Source: Clostridiales bacterium UBA929 (lineage in GTDB: Bacteria; Bacillota; Clostridia; Oscillospirales; UBA929). Taken from it: a stretch of DNA of 14,544 nt. A program made the translations under genes and the position numbers. This document shows positions 1 through 5,574 of this stretch, piece by piece (within the stretch, counting starts at the first letter, position 1; every line of letters begins with the position of its first letter). The notes under the pieces were generated by a model. The model saw only the letters and a list, made by a program, of their open reading frames with translations, did no database searches and was not told where the DNA came from. Location of the stretch: positions 1-14,544 of the forward strand of contig DBDP01000047.1 in the NCBI GenBank assembly GCA_002293625.1. The letters are read 5' to 3'.

Positions 1-1
1 C

Positions 2-526
2 TTGTTTATAGAGGTGCCTTTTATCCGTTTCATGGGGAGAGCTTGCTATGATGGAAAAATCACCATCAATGTTCTTGATAAACTCCGTCCAGTTGTAACT
101 GCGACCCTGAAAAATTTAGTTGAGGAGATGGTCAAGGATCGCATTGAACGCGCGCTGATAAATGCGAAAGAAACCCAGCTTCCAAGCGACGAGCAAGCAG
201 ATGCTGGACACGTGGAGACCTCGGAATCCCCAAAAGCTGTTGTCACGACAGAGGAAGAGTTGCAAGCTTACTTTGCTGTTAAGGCTATGTTGTCCGAAAG
301 CTTTGATTTATCCCAAATCAGCTACAAGGATACAAAGCATTACTTCTCTGTCCTATATGGTGGTATGGTATCGAAATGGATATGCCGACTCAGAATGGGG
401 GCAAACAAAAAATTCGTTTGCATTCCCGATGATTCCGGACAGGAAGCACGCCACGAGATTTCGTCAGTTGATGATATATTCAAACTTCGTAACGAAATTC
501 GCTTTTCCGCGCAAAGATTTGTGTAA
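2..526 (+). CDS. Type I restriction HsdR-N-like protein, C-terminal part (5' end outside window)
   Basis: The open frame runs in from the left edge, so the first TTG at base 2 need not be a start. The visible 174 residues resemble the C-terminal half of proteins annotated as type I restriction enzyme HsdR N-terminal domain-containing. They start with a helical stretch (VPFIRFMGRACYDGKITINV, then a region ending in KDRIERAL), followed by an acidic linker at about residues 50-80. A compact domain follows: TTEEELQAYFAVKAML, then DTKHYFSVLYGG, ICRLRM and KFVCIPD. The nuclease-like N-terminal part would lie upstream and cannot be judged. Whether such stand-alone proteins cut DNA is not known from this sequence. 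It sits 29 bp before the lipoprotein gene and may be co-transcribed with it. Its place in low-GC DNA next to an integrase suggests island cargo. Family recognition is from memory of related sequences. Confidence 0.6.
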   Translation: MFIEVPFIRFMGRACYDGKITINVLDKLRPVVTATLKNLVEEMVKDRIERALINAKETQLPSDEQADAGHVETSESPKAVVTTEEELQAYFAVKAMLSESFDLSQISYKDTKHYFSVLYGGMVSKWICRLRMGANKKFVCIPDDSGQEARHEISSVDDIFKLRNEIRFSAQRFV

Positions 527-555
527 TATTCCCTTAGTCAACGGAGGAATGCGAA

Positions 556-1245
556 ATGAAGAAATATGCACTCATTCTGCTTTGCCTTTTATTCCCTTAC
601 CTCGGTTCCTGTTCAAATCCACTCAAAGACAATGAACCTTCTCCTTCAGTATCGCTCCCGCCAGTCTTAGTAGTTCAACCATCACCATATCCTTCTCCTG
701 CACCGTCTCCCGCTCCATCACCTATTCCTTCTCCTGTGCCAACGCCACAAAGAGAAGAAGGAAAATACTATTTTCGTGACAGCGCGTGGGGAATGACACG
801 AGAACATATCATCGAACTGGAAGGGTCGCCGGATTCGGAGGCGCAAGAAGAAAACTACTTGAGATTAACATACGAGGATATTACCCTTGCCGGATATAAG
901 GCTGAGATGGATTACTACTTAAGTAATGACGATTTACTCTTTGAGTGCTGCTATAGCTTCGGAATTGACAATGCAGATTTTGATATTATTTCGAATATGC
1001 TCATCGAGAAATACAGAGAGCCAAGCGAGGAGGATTATTGGGAGAGTCCGTATGGAGTGTTTTACGATAGCTTTTGGACAACTTGGGCATCCTCTCAGAC
1101 AGAGGTGGTGTTGAGTCTTTCGCACCATGGGCAAACGCTTGGGTCATCAATAACTATTTGGTATCGCGACCTTATGCTTTATGAGAGCGTATATCCCGAA
1201 CCCACTCCAACTGTAGCTCCATCCCCAAATGCCTTCGGTCTGTAG
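556..1245 (+). CDS. Proline-rich lipoprotein of unknown function
   Basis: This encodes 229 residues with a lipoprotein signal peptide: MKK, a hydrophobic core, then lipobox L16-G17-S18-C19, so Cys19 should be lipidated and the protein held on the outer face of the membrane. Residues about 27-65 form a proline-rich spacer of P-S-x-P repeats, as in extracellular linkers that cross cell wall. A globular domain of about 140 residues follows, opening with YYFRDSAWGM and rich in Tyr, Trp, Asp and Glu. The FxWGMxxxxI-type opening is seen in several uncharacterised secreted proteins, but I cannot name the family. A short second Pro-rich tail (PEPTPTVAPSP) ends the protein. The ATG has a good ribosome binding site, CGGAGGAA at 542-549. 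It is probably cargo of the accessory region, and no function can be assigned. Confidence 0.8.
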   Translation: MKKYALILLCLLFPYLGSCSNPLKDNEPSPSVSLPPVLVVQPSPYPSPAPSPAPSPIPSPVPTPQREEGKYYFRDSAWGMTREHIIELEGSPDSEAQEENYLRLTYEDITLAGYKAEMDYYLSNDDLLFECCYSFGIDNADFDIISNMLIEKYREPSEEDYWESPYGVFYDSFWTTWASSQTEVVLSLSHHGQTLGSSITIWYRDLMLYESVYPEPTPTVAPSPNAFGL

Positions 1246-1276
1246 GCGTAATGTATTAACAGAGAAGTGATATCCT

Positions 1277-1957
1277 GTGAACCATGACCTTGCCCCATTC
1301 AACTCCCTAAAGCCATACGACGCCCTTCTGCGCTTCGCCCCGTTCGAGTTTGATCGTCTCGGCGCTCTCCGTGTCCTCATGACCTACCCGATGATTCAAT
1401 GGGTCAATCACAATTTCTCACGCACCCGCGACGGAGCGACCGAGCTTTACTTCGTGCGTTATTGCCGGGGTATCATCGAGGAAAGCGGCGCGGAACTTAG
1501 CGCAGAAGAAGTGGAAAGTTTCGACCGGGAACTGACTCATTTTGAATTAAGCGCCTACGACCGGTTGAACTGGTGGCAGGAGTATGTGGTTTGCTTCGAG
1601 GAGGCACGTTCCCATAAGCAGTACACCATTGAGTATGCAGCTTGGGCGAATCATCCGGGGATGGAGAAATATCTGCTATGGCAGACTATGGGACACAAGC
1701 ATGTCCATTTTCTTTTTGCCAGCCACCAGCGATATGAGATTGTAAAAAGAAAGCTCGACCGGCTCAATTCCGGGAAAACAACAAAGCACCTTGAACGGCG
1801 TCAAATGGAGGATTTGACCGAAGAGCAGCTAAACAAGCGGTATATAGAGTTGCTGCGTTTATTCAATTTCTTAACCCAACAACAGGAATCCTCCAGCGAC
1901 ATACCCACCAGCGAAGCGCCGGGACATGCCGAGCCAAGATCATCAGTAGTATTTTAG
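1277..1957 (+). CDS. Hypothetical protein of 226 residues, upstream of the integrase
   Basis: I do not recognise this protein. It starts at GTG 1277 with only a weak upstream purine stretch (AGAGAAGTGAT, 1261-1271). It is soluble-looking, without signal peptide or membrane segment, and rich in Trp, Tyr, His and Glu. Visible landmarks are an aromatic N-terminal half (MTYPMIQWVNHNF), a DRLNWWQEYVVCFEEA stretch, a His-rich patch MGHKHVHFLFASH near residues 142-154 and a charged helical C-terminal third ending in a Ser/Pro/Glu tail. The His patch could bind metal, but no known motif supports that. The gene lies 31 bp after the lipoprotein gene and 85 bp before the integrase. That is where mobile elements often carry regulators or excision factors, but it is larger than a typical excisionase and shows no clear helix-turn-helix. 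Confidence 0.65.
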   Translation: MNHDLAPFNSLKPYDALLRFAPFEFDRLGALRVLMTYPMIQWVNHNFSRTRDGATELYFVRYCRGIIEESGAELSAEEVESFDRELTHFELSAYDRLNWWQEYVVCFEEARSHKQYTIEYAAWANHPGMEKYLLWQTMGHKHVHFLFASHQRYEIVKRKLDRLNSGKTTKHLERRQMEDLTEEQLNKRYIELLRLFNFLTQQQESSSDIPTSEAPGHAEPRSSVVF

Positions 1958-1989
1958 CTCGCACCGTTTAGAAAGTCAGCCGCCTATAG

Positions 1990-2004
1990 CGTTATAAAAT
2001 AACG
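1990..2004 (+). other. Short perfect hairpin in the gap before the integrase
   Basis: CGTTAT and ATAACG flank a 3-nt loop in the 85-bp gap between the hypothetical gene and the integrase. The stem is AT-rich and followed by GATTTCGTT rather than a T-run, so it is a poor terminator. It could be an operator for integrase control. A 6-bp stem of this kind can also occur by chance. Confidence 0.25.
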
Positions 2005-2042
2005 GATTTCGTTAGAGTAAATTGGTACGAGGGAGCGTTAAG

Positions 2043-3346
2043 ATGCCAAAGAAAAAAACAGATGCAACGCCTCCCAAAGAGTATACCTATTACAAAGCCT
2101 CGGTTACCGTCGGCAAAAAAGCAGACGGTAAGCCGGAGCGAATTTATGTGCGGGGTAAGACACCGCAGGAAAGGGACGAGGAAAGGGATAGAATTAAGAA
2201 GCTATACGCTCGCGGGTTAAACTTCAGAGAAATCACCGTCAGCGAATGGTCTGACCGGTGGATGGCTGTTTATAAGGCTAATGCCTCCGATACCCAAAAG
2301 GATCATTATAAGGTAAAACTGAAAAATGATATTCTCCCTTCCATTGGGTCGCTGCGAATGCGAAGCGTCCGTTTATCGCATCTGCAAGAACTGCTCAATA
2401 AATACTCCGGCAAGAAAAAAGGAACAGTTGAAAAGATTCGTAATGCTCTTCGGCAATTGTTCGCAGACGCCGAAGTTGAAGGGATTATTGAACGGAACCC
2501 GGCGCTGCGCTTAGAACTGCCCATGTTGGAAGAAAAGCCGCGTCGTCCGCTCACTGAGGTAGAGCGCGATGCATTGATTAAGGTCGCCGCTACCCATCCC
2601 GCTGGGGCTTATGTCCTGACCATGTTGTATACAGGGGCGCGACGTGGTGAATGCATCGCGTTGGAGAGGTCGGACATTGACCTAGAGCGGCGACGAATAA
2701 CGATCAGCAAAGAAATCAACCTGCGTAAAAACGTCGGAACCGTCGAAAAGACAAAAGCCGCAAAGATGCGAAAAAAAAGAGTCAAGCCAAATGAAGACGC
2801 CGGGGTTCGCGTCGTACCGATTCCAGACGTCCTTCTTTCTGTCATGGCTCAATTATGTGAAGGAAAAAAGAGCGCGATATACTGTTTCCCAAGTCAGACA
2901 AAAAGCGGGCGACGAAGCAAACCGTTACATGGTGGTGGAAGTCGTTTTCCCGGCAATGCCACATCGCGGCCGGAGCGGAGCTTTACCGAAACGCTGTAAA
3001 ATACGAAACCTCCCCTTTTGGGGAGGAAGTAACGCCTCATTATCTGCGTCACACATACGCGACCGATCTATATGCCGCCGGCATCGATGAAAAGGCAAGG
3101 AAGGAGTTCCTCGGTCACTCATCAAACGATGTAACGGACACCTATACCGCCATGAGCGATGATGCTTTTACCCGTGCTGCAAAACTGCTTAACGAGTATT
3201 ACCGGAAGAATAGCGCGGATTCAAAGCAACCGCAGGAAGAGGAAAACACCGCCGTTGCGGGAACTTCGCCATCGGTATCATTATCAAATACAGAGATGCC
3301 AAAATATACTACGGTAAATGAGCTTTTTGAGAAGTTGGGCATATGA
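2043..3346 (+). pseudogene. Tyrosine recombinase/integrase, interrupted by a -1 frame change
   Basis: This is a site-specific tyrosine recombinase of about 434 residues if both frames are joined at 2864-2870. The ATG at 2043 is preferred over upstream TTG 2022 because GGGAG sits at 2031-2035. Residues about 15-60 look like the arm-site-binding domain (YYKASVTVGKK, then RIYVRGKTPQERDEE). About 65-155 form the SAM-like core-binding domain, and the catalytic domain follows from about 165. The first catalytic Arg is R200 in TGARRGE. The other catalytic residues lie in the second frame: H333 and R336 in HYLRHTYAT, H359 in LGHSS and the nucleophile Y368 in DTYTAM. The first frame alone stops at 2999 after a non-homologous tail and would be inactive. 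The frame change may be an indel in a run of six A, an assembly error or programmed slippage. The gene lies at the right end of the accessory region, pointing at the tRNA locus, and no excisionase is evident nearby. Confidence 0.85.
2864..2870 (+). other. A_AAA_AAG heptamer at the integrase frame change
   Basis: In the integrase zero frame the codons are GGA AAA AAG, which gives the classical -1 slippery heptamer A_AAA_AAG. The -1 frame has a TGA at 2858-2860, so the switch must come after it. Conserved catalytic-domain sequence (LFPKSD) is already in the -1 frame by about 2882. I see no strong downstream stem-loop and no well-spaced upstream Shine-Dalgarno-like stimulator. The same bases are a six-A homopolymer, where a single-base loss is also likely. 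Confidence 0.5.
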
Positions 3347-3396
3347 CATACTTACCTTCATCCAAAAATCAATCGACCTACAAGCCTCAAAAATTT

Positions 3397-3425
3397 GCCC
3401 CGTTTTTAGCCCCGTTTTTGCCCCG
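3397..3425 (+). repeat. Tandem GCCCCGTTTTT repeats downstream of the integrase
   Basis: GCCCCGTTTTT occurs at 3397-3407 and 3409-3419, followed by a partial third unit GCCCCG at 3420-3425. The units are 11 bp and spaced about one helical turn apart, 50 bp after the integrase stop. Direct repeats of this size beside an integrase with an N-terminal arm-binding domain are candidate arm-type binding sites, by analogy with Tn916-like integrases. This is inference only. Confidence 0.5.
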
Positions 3426-3458
3426 CATTTGTCGTCCGACATCATCCGAAAACGTATA

Positions 3459-3470
3459 TATGTATACATA
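3459..3470. other. 12-bp palindrome TATGTATACATA
   Basis: This perfect palindrome lies in AT-rich DNA between the GCCCCGTTTTT repeats and the tRNA promoter. It could be a protein-binding site near the element end. It may also be chance in AT-rich sequence. Confidence 0.25.
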
Positions 3471-3491
3471 ATTATCCCTATGAAAACATTC

Positions 3492-3520
3492 TTGCAATCC
3501 TCTTTTTCTTATGGTATACT
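3492..3520 (+). promoter_or_regulatory. Sigma-A promoter for the tRNA-Gly gene
   Basis: A -35 TTGCAA (3492-3497) and a -10 TATACT (3515-3520) are separated by 17 bp. Transcription should start near 3527, giving a leader of about 90 nt before the mature tRNA. No other gene start lies closer downstream, so the tRNA is its evident target. Confidence 0.7.
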
Positions 3521-3615
3521 ATGCGGCACGGAACGCAATGCATTGTGATTACAGGCGAAACGGCGCAAGTATTGGCGGCACAAGAGCTATAAAGAACGCA
3601 AAATCAACCTCCGTT

Positions 3616-3689
3616 GCGGGTGTAGTTCAATGGCAGAATTCCAGCTTCCCAAGCTGGCCGCGTGGGTTCGATTCCCATCACCCGCTCCA
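3616..3689 (+). tRNA. tRNA-Gly (anticodon CCC)
   Basis: A full 74-nt cloverleaf can be folded. The acceptor stem is GCGGGTG with CACCCGC, discriminator T, and the CCA is encoded (3687-3689). The D stem is GTTC/GAAT. The anticodon stem is CCAGC/GCTGG around loop TTCCCAA, with CCC at positions 34-36, which reads the Gly codon GGG. The variable loop has 4 nt and the T arm is GTGGG-TTCGATT-CCCAT. It closely resembles E. coli glyU-type tRNA-Gly(CCC). Its 3' end is duplicated 524 bp downstream, as expected of a tRNA used as an integration site. Confidence 0.95.
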
Positions 3690-3736
3690 ACGCGAAAGCC
3701 TTGCGGCTCTAAGGTTACTTAGATTCGCAAGGCTTT
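3679..3736 (+). repeat. Direct repeat copy 1: tRNA 3' end plus hairpin (attL-like)
   Basis: From CACCC in the acceptor stem through the post-tRNA hairpin, these 58 bases match 4203-4260 at 54 positions. The copy includes an 11-bp stem, AAAGCCTTGCG (3695-3705) with CGCAAGGCTTT (3726-3736), and an inner TCTAAG/CTTAGA stem. The hairpin is followed by GCAACAG rather than a T-run, so it is a poor terminator and transcription from the tRNA promoter may read into the next ORF. Confidence 0.85.
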
Positions 3737-3781
3737 GCAACAGATACTGTACAGCCAATTATCTTAGCAAGGGGTGGTGTT

Positions 3782-4180
3782 ATGACCGTTACAAAGTATA
3801 AAGAGTTTGAAGACTTGGACGCCGCAATGGAGAAGAACGACCCGTTTCTCGCTGTCATCTCTTTTGACGGCGAAAGCGCGTATATGGGTCATATAGACGA
3901 GTGTGTGGAACACCATATCCTGCTTTCGAAACTAGGGTTGCCTAGCGGTGACATAGATAAATACTTTAGAATCGTCTTTGACCGGGAAAGTGCGGACTGG
4001 ACGTTTGTCTGCCCTGCGGTATATAAAAACATTACAGACAGAACACGCCGGATCGCGGCGTATTACAAAGACGGCTTCGCGGCGATTTCCGGCTTCTTGT
4101 CGGAGATCGGGGTGTTTTGCGATATCCGTATTCCAAGGCGGTACAGGCGTCATTTTGACACGCTGTCCGAGGAAAATTGA
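3782..4180 (+). CDS. Hypothetical protein of 132 residues inside the tRNA-flanked segment
   Basis: I do not recognise this protein. The ATG at 3782 follows an AAGGGG-type ribosome binding site (3769-3774). It is soluble-looking, without signal peptide or membrane helix. It has an acidic N-terminal part (FEDLDAAMEKND), a hydrophobic beta-like stretch FLAVISFDGESAYMGHIDE, a central VFDRESADWTFVCPAVY segment, an amphipathic helix-like region and a basic patch IPRRYRRHFDT near the C terminus. It has two Cys and no recognisable catalytic motif. No convincing promoter lies just upstream, so it may depend on read-through from the tRNA promoter through the weak first hairpin. A stop codon 22 bp before the second repeat places the whole gene inside the bracketed segment. 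Confidence 0.65.
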   Translation: MTVTKYKEFEDLDAAMEKNDPFLAVISFDGESAYMGHIDECVEHHILLSKLGLPSGDIDKYFRIVFDRESADWTFVCPAVYKNITDRTRRIAAYYKDGFAAISGFLSEIGVFCDIRIPRRYRRHFDTLSEEN

Positions 4181-4202
4181 AGCAAGTTTGCCGTCGATGC
4201 GG

Positions 4203-4260
4203 CACCCATTCCAACGCGATAGCCTTGCGGCTCTAAGGTTTCTTAGATTCGCAAGGCTTT
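4203..4260 (+). repeat. Direct repeat copy 2: tRNA 3' fragment plus hairpin (attR-like)
   Basis: This copy starts CACCCATTCCAACGCGA, against CACCCGCTCCAACGCGA in the tRNA, and carries the same hairpin. Four of 58 positions differ. There is no tRNA body upstream of it, so it is a 3' fragment rather than a second tRNA. Unlike copy 1 it keeps a T-run, which suggests it is the original terminator end of the tRNA gene. Confidence 0.85.
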
Positions 4261-4263
4261 TTT
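4221..4263 (+). terminator. Rho-independent terminator in the distal repeat copy
   Basis: The stem AGCCTTGCG (4221-4229) pairs with CGCAAGGCT (4250-4258), with an inner TCTAAG/CTTAGA stem, and six T follow at 4258-4263. It would end transcripts coming from the tRNA and the 132-aa ORF before the next operon. Confidence 0.8.
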
Positions 4264-4341
4264 AGTGTTTGCTATACTCCGGTAAATTGCTTTGCGATAT
4301 TAAGAAAATTAAGAGAGAAATTAAAAATATTAATATCTCTA

Positions 4342-4370
4342 TTGACAATCATGAAATTCTGTGTTATGAT
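4342..4370 (+). promoter_or_regulatory. Consensus sigma-A promoter of the DUF2089/YvlB-like operon
   Basis: TTGACA (4342-4347) and TATGAT (4365-4370) are separated by exactly 17 bp, close to perfect consensus. Transcription would start near 4377, just before the AAGGAGGG ribosome binding site at 4379-4386, leaving a very short leader. Such a strong basal promoter suggests either high expression or repression by a factor whose site I cannot see. Confidence 0.85.
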
Positions 4371-4392
4371 ACTCTTGGAAGGAGGGATCGCA

Positions 4393-4758
4393 TTGGCAAA
4401 CACAGCATACCACGCGCCGAACCGCTGCCCGGTGTGCGGCGGCGCGGTGGAGTTCACCCGTCTCAACTGCGCCGCCTGCGGTACCGAAATGACAGGACGG
4501 TTCGCGCTCTGCCGCTTTTGCGAGCTGGAGGAGAAGCATCTGCGTTTTGTCGAAACATTCCTGCGCTGCCGGGGTTCGATTAAAGACGCGGAGAAAGCGC
4601 TGGGGGTTAGCTATCCCACGGTCAAGGGAATGCTGGAAGCCGCGCTGAAGGCGCTGGGGTTTGACACTCCGCCGCCGCCGGATCGGGAGGACGTGATTGA
4701 TCAGCTGAGCGCGGGTGAAATCGACGTAGATACAGCTTTAAGACTTCTAAAACAGTAA
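4393..4758 (+). CDS. DUF2089 family zinc-ribbon/HTH regulator
   Basis: This encodes 121 residues from TTG 4393. The start is fixed by AAGGAGGG at 4379-4386 and by the promoter, which covers the longer possible start at 4342. Three Cys pairs (C12/C15, C26/C29, C40/C43) fit zinc-ribbon knuckles: CPVCGG, CAACG, CRFC. A helix-turn-helix-like segment follows (GSIKDAEKALGVSYPTVKGM, about 58-77), preceded by FVETFLRCR, the hallmark of DUF2089. The C-terminal 20 residues (QLSAGEIDVDTALRLLK) form a short helical hairpin like the N terminus of the next gene's product. DUF2089 proteins are presumed transcription regulators. As first gene of the operon it may control its own promoter, but no operator was identified. 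Confidence 0.88.
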   Translation: MANTAYHAPNRCPVCGGAVEFTRLNCAACGTEMTGRFALCRFCELEEKHLRFVETFLRCRGSIKDAEKALGVSYPTVKGMLEAALKALGFDTPPPPDREDVIDQLSAGEIDVDTALRLLKQ

Positions 4759-4777
4759 ATGAAAGGGGAAATCACTC

Positions 4778-5221
4778 ATGACGAGCGAAAAGGAAAAAAT
4801 AATTGCGATGCTGGAGGAAGGTAAAATCAACGCGGAGGACGCCGCGAAGCTGCTTACCGCCCTCGGGGAGGCTCCCGCTACCGCCGCTCAATCATCCGGC
4901 GGCTACGACGCGCAAAAACAAAACATGAAGGGAAAAAAACTGCGCGTGACAGTGGAGGGTATTTCGGAAGAGGAAAGGGAGACGCAAGACATTCACGTGA
5001 ATGTCGCGGTTCCGCTAGTGCTTGCCAAACTGGCCGACGGGATTGTCAGCAATGTCGTACCCAAAGAAGCGAACGCGCAGTTAAAAGAGCAAGGCATTGA
5101 CCTCAGTTCACTGAAACTCGGAGAGATCGTCGACGCGCTGACCGACATTGACGAGGATATTGTCAATGTGGATATCGTTTCGGACGGTAACCCGATGAAG
5201 GTTCGGGTATATGTGGAATAA
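4778..5221 (+). CDS. YvlB/LiaX N-terminal-type domain protein
   Basis: This 147-residue protein opens with a helical hairpin (IIAMLEEGKINAEDAAKLLTALG, residues about 8-30) of the type found at the N terminus of YvlB/LiaX envelope-stress proteins. A Gln/Ser/Gly-rich linker follows, then a domain from about residue 52 starting KKLRVTVEG, with VNVAVPLVLAKL and a C-terminal strand MKVRVYVE. There is no signal peptide or membrane helix. The start ATG follows AAAGGGGAA. It lies 19 bp after the regulator gene and overlaps the next gene by 11 bp, so translational coupling is likely. In Bacillus the yvlABCD genes belong to a cell-envelope stress response, and a related role is inferred. Its C-terminal domain appears repeated in the next protein. 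Confidence 0.75.
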   Translation: MTSEKEKIIAMLEEGKINAEDAAKLLTALGEAPATAAQSSGGYDAQKQNMKGKKLRVTVEGISEEERETQDIHVNVAVPLVLAKLADGIVSNVVPKEANAQLKEQGIDLSSLKLGEIVDALTDIDEDIVNVDIVSDGNPMKVRVYVE

Positions 5222-5486
5222 ATGGCTGACCCTGCGCGTAAAGGTGAAGGGGAAAAAGAGCGTGAACGTATGGCTCCCGCCCTTATCCCTCTATGTTTTA
5301 CGGCACGCCATCCTGTCCGCCGACGGACTGCTGGGCTTGATCGGCGGAGGTGCCGGGCGAAAGGCGCGCGCAGCTTCCGATCTGATGCAAAAATCCCTCG
5401 CCGTGTTGCAGGACGAGGGAATGGATGTGGATGTGAAGGTTACGAACCCCGAAGAAGATATCCGCGTGCGCATTCACACGGTGTAG
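5211..5486 (+). CDS. Small YvlB-like domain protein, apparent paralogue of the preceding domain
   Basis: This encodes 91 residues from ATG 5211, inside the end of the previous gene, with AAGG at 5198-5201 upstream. The pattern mirrors the preceding protein's C-terminal domain: LTLRVKVKGKK, then VNVWLPPLSLYVLRHAIL, a central Gly-rich and helical part, and a terminal VDVKVTNPEEDIRVRIHTV that parallels VDIVSDGNPMKVRVYVE. It lacks the N-terminal helical hairpin. An ATG at 5222 in another frame opens a longer shadow frame with an odd, very basic composition, and I reject it. The 11-bp overlap suggests the two proteins are made in a fixed ratio and may pair. Function is unknown and an envelope-stress role is inferred from context. 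Confidence 0.72.
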   Translation: MWNKWLTLRVKVKGKKSVNVWLPPLSLYVLRHAILSADGLLGLIGGGAGRKARAASDLMQKSLAVLQDEGMDVDVKVTNPEEDIRVRIHTV

Positions 5487-5551
5487 GGGACGGCGGCAAT
5501 CGTCCCGCATTGCGCGGGAATCCCGTAGGGGACGGCCTCCCGGACGTCCCC
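5486..5551 (+). repeat. Cluster of three GC-rich hairpins with repeated GTAGGGGACGGC
   Basis: Directly after the stop codon come GGGGACG/CGTCCC (5486-5506), TCCCGC/GCGGGA (5503-5519) and GGGGACG/CGTCCCC (5528-5551). The first two overlap and exclude each other. The 12-mer GTAGGGGACGGC occurs at 5483-5494 and 5525-5536. No T-run follows, so these are not plain terminators. They may be a REP-like intergenic repeat, or a processing or attenuation element before the YvlD-like gene. Confidence 0.6.
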
Positions 5552-5574
5552 GTTAATAACCGCAGGAGGTTCTT

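Larger units (their letters stand above)
1..3480. mobile_element. Probable right part of an integrated element or genomic island
   Basis: The stretch has a lower GC content by eye than the DNA from 4390 onward. It carries a restriction-like gene, orphan genes and a terminal tyrosine integrase pointing at a tRNA gene. The left end is outside the window. The right end is placed only roughly, between the integrase stop and the tRNA promoter. No conjugation, replication or phage structural gene is visible, so the element type is unknown. Confidence 0.4.
3679..4260. mobile_element. Possible miniature or decayed insertion at the tRNA-Gly 3' end
   Basis: The two 58-bp direct repeats, one inside the tRNA 3' end and one standing alone, bracket 466 bp that hold a single ORF. 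That is the geometry left by tyrosine-recombinase integration into a tRNA gene. No integrase lies between the repeats. The segment may be the remnant of a deleted island, a non-autonomous unit, or a plain duplication. Confidence 0.45.

Noticed and set aside
2870..2960. Stem-loop or pseudoknot that would stimulate frameshifting
   Set aside because: Only 4-5 bp pairings could be found by eye downstream of the slippery heptamer.
3735..3764. Possible weak promoter TTGCAA with an 18-bp spacer to TTATCT before the 132-aa ORF
   Set aside because: The start site would fall on or just before the ribosome binding site and the -35 lies in the hairpin arm. It is too weak to list.
3511..3801. 96-aa open frame across the tRNA gene
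   Set aside because: It reads through the tRNA promoter and the full cloverleaf.
4269..4583. 104-aa open frame at the start of the DUF2089 operon
   Set aside because: It overlaps the promoter and the Cys-knuckle coding frame and becomes Arg/Pro-rich, typical of a shadow frame.
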